From the NCBI RefSeq assembly GCF_934525195.1, contig NZ_CAKSZA010000004.1, positions 62,001 through 126,000 of the forward strand: a DNA stretch of 64,000 nucleotides, in the 5' to 3' direction. The position numbers were made by a program, and so were the translations under genes. Of this stretch, positions 50,337 to 59,760 are shown piece after piece; within the stretch, counting starts at the first letter, position 1, and the number at the start of each line of letters is the position of its first letter. The notes below the pieces were generated by a model. That model did not search any database. It had not been told where the DNA came from and saw only the letters and a program-made list of their open reading frames with translations. The DNA comes from an uncultured Eubacterium sp. (GTDB lineage: Bacteria; Bacillota; Clostridia; Oscillospirales; Acutalibacteraceae).

Positions 50337-52946
50337 TTACTTTTTCTTTGATTTTGAAGCCGGCTTTTTTGCAGGAGCTTTTGGTGCTTCTTTCTTTGGA
50401 GCAACTTTTTTCTCTGCTTTCTTTTCAGCCTTTTTCGGTTCTGCCTTTGCTTCTTGTTTTATTTCCTTTTCAGGTTCTGCCTTGGTTTCGCTCTTTGGAG
50501 CCATAGGCTTTGACTTTTTGGCTGCCTTTGGTGTTTCAGAGGCAAACTGAACAGGCTTTGTGTGCCAAATGTTGTTTGCATAATCCATAATTGAACGGTC
50601 GGCAGAGAATATGCCTGCACCCGAAATGTTCATCAAAGACATCTTGACAAACTTTTCTCTGTCGGCATAAGCCTTTGAAATTTCTCTTTGAGCACGCTGA
50701 TAATCGGTGAAATCCGCAAGTGCCATATAAGGGTCGGTATTGACAAGTGAATAGTAAACCTCATCAAACTTCTTGCCGTTTACGCCGTTTTGCAAGAATG
50801 CCATAGCCTTTGCAAGTGCTTCGTTGTTTTGAATATAGCTCTGTGGGAAGTAGCCTGCCTTTTTGAGTTGTTCAACCTCCGGAGTTTTCATGCCGAAGAT
50901 GTAAATATTATCCTCACCTACAGCATCGTGAATTTCTACATTTGCACCATCAAGCGTACCAAGAGTTATAGCACCGTTGAGCATAAGTTTCATATTGCCT
51001 GTGCCCGATGCCTCTGTGCCTGCAAGAGAAATCTGCTCACTGATGTCGGCAGCCGGCATAAGAACCTCGGCAAGAGAAACATTGTAATCTTCAAGGAACA
51101 CAACCTTGAGTTTTCCGTTTACATCAGGGTCGTTGTTGATAACATTTGAAAGTGCATCAATAAGCTGAATAAGTTTCTTTGCCATAAAGTAGCCCGGAGC
51201 TGCCTTTGAAGCGAAGATGTATGTCTTTGGATAATAATCCGCATTTGGATTTTCCTTGAGCATCTGATATTCGGAAATGATGTTGAGAATATTGAGTTGC
51301 TGTCTTTTATATTCGTGAAGTCGCTTAACCTGAACATCAAAGATAGAATCAGGGTTAATATCAACACCGTTACGCTTTTTGATAATCTTTGCAAAACGAA
51401 CCTTGTTTTCGTGCTTGATTTCATCAAGTTTTGCAAGAACTTTTTTGTCATCCTTGAACTGACGGAGTTTTTCGAGTTCATCACTCTTTGTGATAAATCC
51501 GTCACCGATAAGAGAAGTGAGATATTCTGTAAGCGCAGGGTTTGCCTGGCAAATCCAACGGCGGAATGCAATTCCGTTTGTTACATTACAGAACTTTTCA
51601 GGGGTGAGGTTATAGAAATCGTTGAACACGGTTTCTTTAAGAATTTCCGAGTGAAGTGCGGAAACGCCGTTTACGCTGTGAGAACCGATAACGCAAAGAT
51701 TTGCCATACGAACAACGCCGTTTGAAACGACTGCCATACGCTCAACTCTGTCTGCATCATAGGTTGCCGACCAAACATATGCACGGAAGCGGTTGTCAAT
51801 TTCCTTGGTAATTTGATAAATACGAGGAAGAAGACGAGAATAAAGTTCCTCGCTCCAACATTCAAGTGCTTCTTTCATAACAGTGTGGTTTGTGTAGGCA
51901 ACTGTGCGAGTTACGATTGACCACGCATCATCCCAGCTATATCCGCATTCGTCAAGCATAATTCTCATAAGCTCAGGAATAGCCATTGTCGGGTGAGTGT
52001 CATTGATATGAATTGCAACCTTGTCAGGAAGATTGTCAAGAGTGCCGTACTTTGTGAGGTGACGCTGAATAATATCCTGAATTGAAGCAGAAACAAGGAA
52101 ATACTGCTGACGAAGGCGTAGGGACTTGCCCTCAGGTGAATTATCCGCAGGATAAAGAACCTTTGTGATAGCCTCTGCCATTGCAGATTGTTCCATAGCT
52201 TTCATATATGAACCCTCGTTGAAAAGAGTCATATCAAGTTCAGGCTTCTTTGCAGCCCACAAACGAAGTCGAGAAACGCCCTCGCCTTTGCCCGACACAT
52301 ACATATCGTACGGAATAGCCTCAACAACGTTGGCGTCCTTATGATTTACATGGTGGAAGTCGCCGTCCCAGCTATCTTCAATATAGCCCTCAAACGCAAC
52401 TTTGCACGAACGCTCCTCACGAGGAACGAGCCAAACATCACCGCCCGGAAGCCAGAAATCAGGGAGTTCGGTCTGCCAGCCGTCAATTAACTTCTGCTTG
52501 AAGATACCTGCTTCATAGCGAAGTGAATAACCCATTGACTGAAAACCTGTTGTTGCAAGTCCGTCAAGATAACAAGCGGCAAGACGACCCAAACCGCCGT
52601 TGCCGAGTCCTGCATCAGGCTCTTGCTCATAGAGATTGTCAAGTTTTACACCCATTGATGAAAGAGCCTTATCAAAAGTTTCTGTAAGTCCGAGATTATA
52701 AAGATTGTTTTTGAGTGAACGACCCATCAGAAATTCCATACAAAGATAGTAAATTTCCTTTGAATCCTGTCCTTTTGCCGTATGTCTGAAATCGCTGTTT
52801 TTCTTTGAAAGTTCGTCACGAACTATCATAGCAACAGCCTTGTAAAACTGCTCATCTGTCGCAACATCGGGTGCAACACCGAAGAAATGAGAGAGCTTAT
52901 CGGTTATAAGCTTCTTTGCATGTGTTGTAGAAATAGTCGTTTTCAT
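50337..52946 (-). CDS. glgP: Glycogen/alpha-glucan phosphorylase with basic C-terminal tail
   Basis: 869 residues. Releases glucose-1-phosphate from alpha-1,4-glucans. The GT35 core covers about 1-800, with FLMGRSLKNNLYNL, EPDAGLGNGGLGRLAACYLD, IHINDTHPT and the pyridoxal-phosphate Lys in GTGNMKLMLNGAITLGTLDG. After WHTKPVQ the last 70 residues are a Lys/Ala/Pro/Glu repeat-like tail (KKAEKKAEKKVAPKKE, PAKKPASKSKKK). This tail is not part of the family and looks disordered. It shares an operon with the amylase gene. Confidence 0.97.
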   Translation of the reverse strand: MKTTISTTHAKKLITDKLSHFFGVAPDVATDEQFYKAVAMIVRDELSKKNSDFRHTAKGQDSKEIYYLCMEFLMGRSLKNNLYNLGLTETFDKALSSMGVKLDNLYEQEPDAGLGNGGLGRLAACYLDGLATTGFQSMGYSLRYEAGIFKQKLIDGWQTELPDFWLPGGDVWLVPREERSCKVAFEGYIEDSWDGDFHHVNHKDANVVEAIPYDMYVSGKGEGVSRLRLWAAKKPELDMTLFNEGSYMKAMEQSAMAEAITKVLYPADNSPEGKSLRLRQQYFLVSASIQDIIQRHLTKYGTLDNLPDKVAIHINDTHPTMAIPELMRIMLDECGYSWDDAWSIVTRTVAYTNHTVMKEALECWSEELYSRLLPRIYQITKEIDNRFRAYVWSATYDADRVERMAVVSNGVVRMANLCVIGSHSVNGVSALHSEILKETVFNDFYNLTPEKFCNVTNGIAFRRWICQANPALTEYLTSLIGDGFITKSDELEKLRQFKDDKKVLAKLDEIKHENKVRFAKIIKKRNGVDINPDSIFDVQVKRLHEYKRQQLNILNIISEYQMLKENPNADYYPKTYIFASKAAPGYFMAKKLIQLIDALSNVINNDPDVNGKLKVVFLEDYNVSLAEVLMPAADISEQISLAGTEASGTGNMKLMLNGAITLGTLDGANVEIHDAVGEDNIYIFGMKTPEVEQLKKAGYFPQSYIQNNEALAKAMAFLQNGVNGKKFDEVYYSLVNTDPYMALADFTDYQRAQREISKAYADREKFVKMSLMNISGAGIFSADRSIMDYANNIWHTKPVQFASETPKAAKKSKPMAPKSETKAEPEKEIKQEAKAEPKKAEKKAEKKVAPKKEAPKAPAKKPASKSKKK

Positions 52947-53001
52947 ACAATTCCTCCAAAAATTTATTTAAAAATGATATGTTATTTCTAATTTTTTGTA
53001 T

Positions 53002-53030
53002 ATTGTACACTAAAAATGCAAGTTTTTCAA
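53002..53030 (-). promoter_or_regulatory. Promoter of glgP
   Basis: TTGAAA and TACAAT with a 17-base spacer, about 55 bases upstream of the start codon. Confidence 0.72.
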
Positions 53031-53060
53031 TAGTCACAGCCAAATATATACATTTTACAC

Positions 53061-53100
53061 AAAAACACAAAAGACCTCTTGTATAAATAAGAAGTCTTTT
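53061..53100 (-). terminator. Terminator after the flippase gene
   Basis: AAAAGACtTCTT / AAGAgGTCTTTT with an 8-base loop followed by GTGTTTTTG on the minus strand, eight bases after the flippase stop. Confidence 0.75.
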
Positions 53101-53108
53101 TGCAAAAA

Positions 53109-54533
53109 TCACTTGCTTTTCTTTAAAAATCTGCCCAAAATCTTGTTTGCAAGTTCTTTAATAGGCTTAATATTCACCAAAAGCATAGCCAAAACAAGAG
53201 CCGATTCGATGCCGTACATCATTGCTCCCGACTTTAGTTTTATCATAACAACGCATTGAACCGCAAGAATTGCAACCTCGACAACAAGAAGCGGTGTATT
53301 GAAATTGATTGCGATATACTTTTTGGTGTTTGCCCCTCTGAAAATGAACACAACGGCGAAAGCGATAACAGTTGCTATTGCGGCACCGATTGCACCAATA
53401 TTCGGAATCAAAAGCAAATTGAGTACGATATTTGTCAATGCTCCCGACAAAGCAGTAACCATAGCCATAACCGACTTCTTCTCCGCCATATAAACAGATG
53501 CAAGGAAGTTTACAAGGCACGAAAGGGTTGTTGCGATAATAAGAACAGGAACATATTTCCACGAATCGTAATAAATCGGCTTAACCAAAATTTTGGTGAT
53601 AAACTGACAGAACAGAATAAGACCCGAAGAAACGGCAAATATACCGCCCGAATAAACACGGAACACCTTGCTGAAGAAATCCGCCTTGTCCTCGCTGTCG
53701 TATTCATCAACAGCGGACAACTGCCACGCATCAATAAAAATTGACGAGAACATAATAACAAAGTTCGGAATCTTTGAAGCGGCGGTATAAAGTCCGTTTT
53801 CGGCAGAACCTATAAAGCCTGTTACCATATATCTGTCCGACACATTGATTATCCACCACAAAATAATTGTCGGCATAAGCGGAACAGAATATTTGAGCAT
53901 ATCAATCTTTGTTTTTTTGTTAACCTTGTGGAAATGTAGGTCGTTCCACAATTTTGTTGCAACAAAAAGGAACACAACCGACATAAAATCGGATGCAATA
54001 ATTGCAAGAACATAGCCGGTTACGCCCATATTAAGCGGACCAAGGAACAACAGATTAAAGAGCAGAGTTGTTGCGGTTGCTATAATACCGTCTATTGCAA
54101 AAATTCTAACCTGTCCGCAACCTCTTACGAACTGTTGGCATAGTTGACGCATACCCGAAATCAACACAAAAAGATACAATAGCGGAGCGTATTCGCCAAG
54201 TTTCATATCGTTGATTTTTATCAAGGTAACGGGATAATAGAAAATCAAAAATGCCAAAAAGCCTTTAAGTGTTGTTCGCACACCGATGGTGAAAACATCG
54301 CTTTTATTCTCATTCTTATCAAGAGCAAAGCGAAGCACCGCACTGTTAATTTGCAAAAACACAATAGGAATGAGCACATTTGCGGTTTGCTGAATAAGAT
54401 CACCCGTAGAATACTGTTCAGGCAAAAGTTTGCTCGTGACATAAGGCATAAGCAAAAAGGACAAAATCTTTGAAGAAAATGTACCGATTGCAAATATTAT
54501 TGTATTTGTGGCTAATTTTTTATACTTATCCAA
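53109..54533 (-). CDS. MOP-superfamily polysaccharide flippase-like membrane protein
   Basis: 474 residues and 13-14 predicted membrane helices, the layout of Wzx/PST-type lipid-linked oligosaccharide flippases. The N-terminal LATNTIIFAIGTFSSKILSF and the central FGLTNGLY-like ENGLYTAASKIPNFVIMFSS strand are typical. It ends with FLKKSK. It is the last gene of a proB-proA-DUF5050 operon, and no glycosyltransferase is adjacent. The substrate is unknown. Confidence 0.85.
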   Translation of the reverse strand: MDKYKKLATNTIIFAIGTFSSKILSFLLMPYVTSKLLPEQYSTGDLIQQTANVLIPIVFLQINSAVLRFALDKNENKSDVFTIGVRTTLKGFLAFLIFYYPVTLIKINDMKLGEYAPLLYLFVLISGMRQLCQQFVRGCGQVRIFAIDGIIATATTLLFNLLFLGPLNMGVTGYVLAIIASDFMSVVFLFVATKLWNDLHFHKVNKKTKIDMLKYSVPLMPTIILWWIINVSDRYMVTGFIGSAENGLYTAASKIPNFVIMFSSIFIDAWQLSAVDEYDSEDKADFFSKVFRVYSGGIFAVSSGLILFCQFITKILVKPIYYDSWKYVPVLIIATTLSCLVNFLASVYMAEKKSVMAMVTALSGALTNIVLNLLLIPNIGAIGAAIATVIAFAVVFIFRGANTKKYIAINFNTPLLVVEVAILAVQCVVMIKLKSGAMMYGIESALVLAMLLVNIKPIKELANKILGRFLKKSK

Positions 54534-54551
54534 AAATCTTTACCTCTTAAA

Positions 54552-55826
54552 TTAGTAACTCCATTTGCCGTCGCCAAAGGTCATAACATTTGACGAACCC
54601 GTGAGATTTGATGACGCACGGTAAATCTTGTCGCCGTTTGAACGCTCGCCGATAATAAAATCATATTCACCGCCGTGCTGAATAAACACATCATCGCCTG
54701 CTGTGACATTGCCTGAATAAAGCATCATCTTTGTCGCTTCGCTGTTCATATTCAGCTCAAACATTTTGAACTTATTTCCGTCAAGGTCGGCATAGAACAT
54801 TCTGTTTTGGTCAACAACTACAGGCTTGCAAAGGCTGACTCCCTCAACCAATGTGACCGTTTTTTGTGAACCGTACTTTTGACGAATAATGTTGTACTTG
54901 CCATTCGGCTGTTTTTCGTAATAATACATAAAACCGCTTTCCATAGTCATAGAAGCAATCTCACCGTTTTTGCTGTCGGCTTTGAAATGTTCCTCATCAC
55001 CGCCTGCCGAAAGTACGCAAAGATATTCCACATTTCCTGACATATCCTCGCTTGTAAAGAACACTCTGTCAAGCGAAATGCCAATCAAATTAACCTTGTC
55101 GCCATAACCCGAATAAAGCACCTTTGAAGTGAAATCCTGCGTGTTGACAGCGACAACCTCGTTGTTTGTCGATAGGCAGTAAGCCGTTGTGTCATAGATA
55201 TATGCAAGTTTTACATTTTCGGCTACCTTGGCAAAATTTTTGCCGGTCATCGTGATTTTGTAAAGTGAATTTTCTCTGTCATTTATAAAATAGAAGTAGT
55301 CGCCTCTGATATTGAACGAGGACAACGCATCATTTGATTTATAAACACAAGCATAGCTTTCACTTTCGGGCAAAAATTTATAAATGCCTCTGCCGTCAAC
55401 AATATGATAAACAATTCCGTTATTTTTTTCGACCTTGCCGCCGTTCAAAAGATTGCCTATCATTCCGCCTTTTTTGCTTGCTTGAAACTCAAAATCGGAG
55501 TGGTCAAGATAGGACACCTGCGACAAAGTTGTTTGCTCCGGAACCGTTACAGGCGGTTGAGTTGTGGTCGTAGTCGTTGTTCTGCCGATGATGTTTTCGT
55601 CAACAAAGTCCGCAACTTCCTTGTTTGGCAAAACTTCGCTGAAATAAAAATCGGTGAAGATGTATTTTACGGAAAGGAGTCCGCCCGCAATCAAAACAAC
55701 AAGCACCGCAATAATCACAAGAAATGCCTTGCCGAATCCGCCTTTTTTCTTTCTTTTCTTTTTCTTTGTTCTTTTTCGTTCAACCTGCGGTTGAATATAT
55801 GAATAATCGTTATTTTGCTTTTTCAT
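54552..55826 (-). CDS. DUF5050-type membrane-anchored beta-propeller-like protein
   Basis: 424 residues. The cytoplasmic N-terminus is very basic (KRTKKKKRKKKGG). One membrane helix covers about 30-54. A Thr/Pro-rich linker (TTTTTTTQPPVTVPEQ) follows, then repeated strands of the DUF5050 type such as YFYFINDRENSLYKI and DQNRMFYADLDGNKFKMFEL, predicted extracellular. The role is unknown. The start shares one base with the proA stop (TAATG), so it is tightly coupled to proline synthesis genes. Confidence 0.85.
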   Translation of the reverse strand: MKKQNNDYSYIQPQVERKRTKKKKRKKKGGFGKAFLVIIAVLVVLIAGGLLSVKYIFTDFYFSEVLPNKEVADFVDENIIGRTTTTTTTQPPVTVPEQTTLSQVSYLDHSDFEFQASKKGGMIGNLLNGGKVEKNNGIVYHIVDGRGIYKFLPESESYACVYKSNDALSSFNIRGDYFYFINDRENSLYKITMTGKNFAKVAENVKLAYIYDTTAYCLSTNNEVVAVNTQDFTSKVLYSGYGDKVNLIGISLDRVFFTSEDMSGNVEYLCVLSAGGDEEHFKADSKNGEIASMTMESGFMYYYEKQPNGKYNIIRQKYGSQKTVTLVEGVSLCKPVVVDQNRMFYADLDGNKFKMFELNMNSEATKMMLYSGNVTAGDDVFIQHGGEYDFIIGERSNGDKIYRASSNLTGSSNVMTFGDGKWSY

Positions 55827-57067
55827 TATCTGACTTGTCCGTCTCCGTAAATCAAATATTTTGTTGATGTAAGCTGTTCAAGTCCCATAGGACCTCTTGC
55901 GTGAAGCTTTTGAGTTGAAATGCCGATTTCCGCACCGAGTCCGAATTCTCCGCCGTCGGTAAATCTTGTTGATGCATTCACATAAACGGAAGATGAATCA
56001 ATACACTTCAAAAACTTTTCGGCATTCTTCTTGTTCTCTGTTATAATAGCCTCGCTGTGACCCGTTGAATTTGCGTTAATGTGAGCAATTGCCTCATCAA
56101 CGGTGTCAACGGTTTTTACGCTGATTATATAATCAAGGTATTCGGTTGCAAAATCCTCCTCGGTTGCAGGCACAACAAGTTCACAAGCCTTTTGTGCACG
56201 CTCGTCACCTCGAATTTCAACATCCTTTTCCTTGAGTTTTTTTGCAATAATCGGCAAAGCTTTGTCGATTATCTTGCTGTTGATAACAAGACTTTCGCAA
56301 GCATTACACACAGATATTCTCTGTGTTTTTGCATTGAATATTATATTTGCCGCCATATCAATGTTTGCACTTTCGTCAACATAGATATGACAATTGCCCG
56401 AACCTGTTTCGATTACAGGCACGGTTGAATTCTCAACAACAGCCTTGATAAGACCCTTACCGCCTCTCGGAATAAGGCAATCAAGGTATTCGTTCATATG
56501 CATCATATCTGTTGCCGACTGCCTTGAAGTGTCGCTGACAAGCTGAATAACATCCTGCGGAAAACCTGCCTTTGCAAGTGCCTCTCGCATAATATCGGCA
56601 AGTGCTGTGTTTGAATTGATAGCTTCCTTTCCGCCACGGAGAATGACAGCGTTTCCGCTTTTAAGACAAAGCGATGCCGCATCAACGGTAACATTCGGAC
56701 GAGCTTCAAAGATTATGCCGATAACGCCCAACGGCACGGTGATTTTTTTAATATCAAGTCCATTGTCTTTTTTGTATTCGGAGAGCAATCTGCCACACGG
56801 GTCAGGCAAAGAAGCCACCTGACGAGCACCGTCTGCCATAGCCTTGATTCTGTCGGCATTGAGCATAAGGCGGTCAATGAGTCCGTCACCGAGTCCGTTT
56901 TTTCTGCCGTTTTCAATATCAAGCGCATTGGCAGAAACAATCTTTTCTGTATTTTCCTCAAGCATATCAGCAATTATGCCGAGAGCATTATTTTTTTGCT
57001 CGGTTGTGACCTGCGACATAAATGTAAGTGTTTGCTTTGCATTTTTGCCCTGTTCAAAAACTGTCAT
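55826..57067 (-). CDS. proA: Glutamate-5-semialdehyde dehydrogenase
   Basis: Reduces gamma-glutamyl phosphate to glutamate semialdehyde in proline synthesis. It has 413 residues. The catalytic Cys lies in ISVCNACESLVI near residue 252, preceded by VIETGSGNCHIYVD. FEARPNVTVDAASLCLKSGN and the C-terminal GAEIGISTQKLHARGPMGLE are family motifs. It follows proB by 33 bases. Confidence 0.97.
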   Translation of the reverse strand: MTVFEQGKNAKQTLTFMSQVTTEQKNNALGIIADMLEENTEKIVSANALDIENGRKNGLGDGLIDRLMLNADRIKAMADGARQVASLPDPCGRLLSEYKKDNGLDIKKITVPLGVIGIIFEARPNVTVDAASLCLKSGNAVILRGGKEAINSNTALADIMREALAKAGFPQDVIQLVSDTSRQSATDMMHMNEYLDCLIPRGGKGLIKAVVENSTVPVIETGSGNCHIYVDESANIDMAANIIFNAKTQRISVCNACESLVINSKIIDKALPIIAKKLKEKDVEIRGDERAQKACELVVPATEEDFATEYLDYIISVKTVDTVDEAIAHINANSTGHSEAIITENKKNAEKFLKCIDSSSVYVNASTRFTDGGEFGLGAEIGISTQKLHARGPMGLEQLTSTKYLIYGDGQVR

Positions 57068-57100
57068 ATCAAAACTCCTCCGTTCAATCGGAAAAATAAA

Positions 57101-57871
57101 TCAGTTAGGTAAAAATCTTGTGCCGACACTTTCGCCGTCAAGCACATTGTAAATTTTCTTTGGTGTGACACCGTTCATAACAACAACAGGAATACCCGCA
57201 TTGTTTGCGATTTTTGCAGCCTTTACCTTTGTTGCAAAACCGCCTGTTCCCTTTTCGCCTGCTCCGCCTGCAACAGCTTCAATCTCAGGTGTAATTTCTT
57301 TTACAACAGGAATAAGCTTTGCATCGGGATTTTCTGACGGGTTGCTGTCGTACAAACCATCTGTATCGGTGAGCATAACAAGCAAATCCGCATCAATAAG
57401 TTCTGCCACCGTTGCAGAAAGGCAATCGTTGTCGCCGTTCAAAAGTTCTTCGATTGACACGGAGTCGTTCTCGTTTACAACCGGAATAACGCCGTATTCG
57501 ATAAGTTGATTGAATGTGTTTGTAAGGTGCATCTTGTTTTCCTTATTTTCAAGTGCATCATATGTAAAAAGAAGCTGTGAAACAACAACATCATATTCGC
57601 CGAAAAACTTGTCATAAAGGAACATAAGTTCACCCTGACCGACAGCGGCTGCCGCCTGTCTGCCCTTTATGCTTTGGGGCTTTTTATGCAAACCGAGACG
57701 AGCCGTGCCGATTCCGATTGCACCCGATGACACAAGAATAACCTCGTGCCCCATATTGTGCAGGTCTGCAAGCACAGAAACAAGTTCACCGATTTTTTGA
57801 ATATTTGTTTTTCCGGTCTTATGAGTAAGAGTGGAAGTTCCGACCTTTACTACAATTCTCTTCTTTTGCAT
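57101..57871 (-). CDS. proB: Glutamate 5-kinase (short form)
   Basis: Phosphorylates glutamate to start proline synthesis. The 256 residues cover the amino-acid-kinase domain only; the C-terminal PUA domain of many ProB proteins is absent. Motifs are VKVGTSTLTHKTGKTN, LVSSGAIGIGTARLG, NENDSVSIEEL, LLVMLTDTDGLYDSNP and GTGGFATKVKAAKIA. It is the first gene of a four-gene unit with its own promoter. Confidence 0.96.
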   Translation of the reverse strand: MQKKRIVVKVGTSTLTHKTGKTNIQKIGELVSVLADLHNMGHEVILVSSGAIGIGTARLGLHKKPQSIKGRQAAAAVGQGELMFLYDKFFGEYDVVVSQLLFTYDALENKENKMHLTNTFNQLIEYGVIPVVNENDSVSIEELLNGDNDCLSATVAELIDADLLVMLTDTDGLYDSNPSENPDAKLIPVVKEITPEIEAVAGGAGEKGTGGFATKVKAAKIANNAGIPVVVMNGVTPKKIYNVLDGESVGTRFLPN

Positions 57872-57906
57872 AATTTTTTTGCTCCAATATTATAATTCAG
57901 TTTAAT

Positions 57907-57935
57907 ATTATAGCACAGTAATATTTGCGTTGCAA
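57907..57935 (-). promoter_or_regulatory. Promoter of proB-proA
   Basis: TTGCAA and TATAAT with a 17-base spacer and extended TGTGC, about 35 bases upstream of the start. Confidence 0.82.
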
Positions 57936-58003
57936 TTAAAAAGATGTATTTTTGGCTAAATTGTGTAAACAATAGAGGTGAAAAATGATAAAGGAGTATA
58001 GAT

Positions 58004-59332
58004 ATGACAAAAAGAAGCTATATCAGGATTGTATCCTACATCGGATTTATGCTGATAATCATCGTTGCGTCAAGTGTTTTGAGCGCATCAAATATGAAAG
58101 CGTACAAGACCGAGCTTGAGGTTTCGTATCAACAGAGCCTTGCGGAATTGAGCGAATGTCTTGACAAGGTGAACACGGATATTAACAAAAGTTTGATATC
58201 AAATTCAAACGGAGAAATCTATGATTTAAGCAGAGATTTATATGCACAGTGTTCAACGGCGAAAAATGCAATGAGCAGACTGCCAATCAACCAGATGGAA
58301 CTAAGCAACGCATACAAATTTTTAAGCCAATGCAGTGACTACGCACAATATGTCGGCACAAAAATCGACAAGGGCGAGCAAATCACCCACGAGGAGCACG
58401 ACAACCTGAAAGCATTGTTACGCTATGCGGAAAAATTCAACGAGCAGGCAAAAAATATGGTTGCGACAGTCAATTCGGGTGCTATGATTACCGACAATGA
58501 AGTGAAAAGTACAAGCAAAATCAATGTCACTCCGCTTGCAAACAGTTTCAGCACAGGGGCAGAAATTTTTGAAGATTTCCCCACCCTGCTGTATGACGGT
58601 CCTTTTTCCGACCAAGTGCTGAACAAATCTTCAAGGCTTGTAAAATCGGGAGAAGTGAAAACACGGGAAGAATGCAGACAAATCTTTGCAGACGCTCTCG
58701 GCATCGCCATCAAGAACGTATCATACGAAACGGATGACAAATCAAAAATTCCGTGCTACACCTTCAAATGCGGACGATACACGGGACTTGTCACCAAACA
58801 AGGCGGATATATAAAGGAAATTTTATATTCGGGCAGAATTCAAAGTTCCAACATCACAGCAGAAAATGCGTGCAATCTTGCCGTCAAAGCGCTTGAAAAA
58901 ATAGGCTACGGCAATATGACGGTTTGCTACTACAATGTTGAAAACAACATTTGCACGGTCAACTGTGCTTACAAAAAAGACAACATCTGCTACTATCCCG
59001 ATTTAATCAAGGTTGCAATTTCTATGGACGACGGCAAATTGATTGGAATTGACGCAAAAACATATTTGACAAATCACATCAACAGAGAGCCTAAAATCGC
59101 AAAATTATCAACAAATCAAGCGAAGAAAAAGCTTTCTCGATACCTTGAAGTGAAAAGCTCAAAAATGTGCGTTATCCCAAAGGAGAGCGGAAAAGAAGTT
59201 CAGTGCTACGAGTTCACCTGCAAAAGCAACGACACGGGCGAGGACACCCTTGTTTATATCAACTGCGACACGGGTGACGAGGAGGATATTATGATTCTTC
59301 TTAAATCCGCAAACGGAACTTTGGTCAAATAA
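58004..59332 (+). CDS. ypeB: Germination protein YpeB-like, PepSY-containing
   Basis: 442 residues. An N-terminal membrane helix or signal anchor (SYIGFMLIIIVASSVLSASN) at about 9-28 is followed by a helical domain with QQSLAELSECLDKVNTDINK and MSRLPINQMELSNAYKFLSQ, the pattern of YpeB. PepSY-like repeats run at about 215-430. In spore formers YpeB is needed to hold the cortex hydrolase SleB in the spore. No sleB is next to it here. GGAG lies seven bases before the ATG. Promoter not resolved. Confidence 0.88.
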   Translation: MTKRSYIRIVSYIGFMLIIIVASSVLSASNMKAYKTELEVSYQQSLAELSECLDKVNTDINKSLISNSNGEIYDLSRDLYAQCSTAKNAMSRLPINQMELSNAYKFLSQCSDYAQYVGTKIDKGEQITHEEHDNLKALLRYAEKFNEQAKNMVATVNSGAMITDNEVKSTSKINVTPLANSFSTGAEIFEDFPTLLYDGPFSDQVLNKSSRLVKSGEVKTREECRQIFADALGIAIKNVSYETDDKSKIPCYTFKCGRYTGLVTKQGGYIKEILYSGRIQSSNITAENACNLAVKALEKIGYGNMTVCYYNVENNICTVNCAYKKDNICYYPDLIKVAISMDDGKLIGIDAKTYLTNHINREPKIAKLSTNQAKKKLSRYLEVKSSKMCVIPKESGKEVQCYEFTCKSNDTGEDTLVYINCDTGDEEDIMILLKSANGTLVK

Positions 59333-59388
59333 ATTTGAATAACACAAAATGATATGCAAATACTACCACTGAAAGGATGATACAAACT

Positions 59389-59697
59389 ATGAAAAAGATA
59401 ATCATTGTTGCACTTGCAATTATTATGTCGGCTATAATTTTTGTTGGATGTTCGAGCAAAAAGGACAACACACCAACCACACAAAAGCCGACAATCGCAA
59501 CCACCAAGGAAACCACAACAAAGAAAGAAACCACAACAACCAAGGTTGAGGAAGATTTATCCAAAGCCGGAAACGATGTTTCTCGCCGTGCCAATAAGGT
59601 GGGCGACGACATCGGTGAGGGTGTTGACAAAATCGCAAACGGTGTCGGCGGAAGCGTTGACAAAGCAGGCGATGCGGTGAAAGATGCGTTAGATTAA
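59389..59697 (+). CDS. Small Thr-rich lipoprotein
   Basis: 102 residues. A signal peptide with lipobox IFVGCSS (Cys at about 21) is followed by a Thr/Lys-rich linker (TKETTTKKETTTTK), then an amphipathic segment with repeats of DKxGDxV type (VGDDIGEGVDKIANGVGG, SVDKAGDAVKDALD). It is anchored to the membrane by Lgt and signal peptidase II. It follows ypeB by about 55 bases and may be co-transcribed. No known family. Confidence 0.8.
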   Translation: MKKIIIVALAIIMSAIIFVGCSSKKDNTPTTQKPTIATTKETTTKKETTTTKVEEDLSKAGNDVSRRANKVGDDIGEGVDKIANGVGGSVDKAGDAVKDALD

Positions 59698-59711
59698 CGC
59701 ATAACAATAGA

Positions 59712-59753
59712 AAAAAGGTGCTCATTAATCAAAATGAACACCTTTATTTTTTT
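59712..59753. terminator. Bidirectional terminator between the lipoprotein gene and pheT
   Basis: AAAGGTG-cTCATT / AATGAa-CACCTTT stem with T-runs on both strands between convergent genes. Confidence 0.85.
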
Positions 59754-59760
59754 GAATTAT

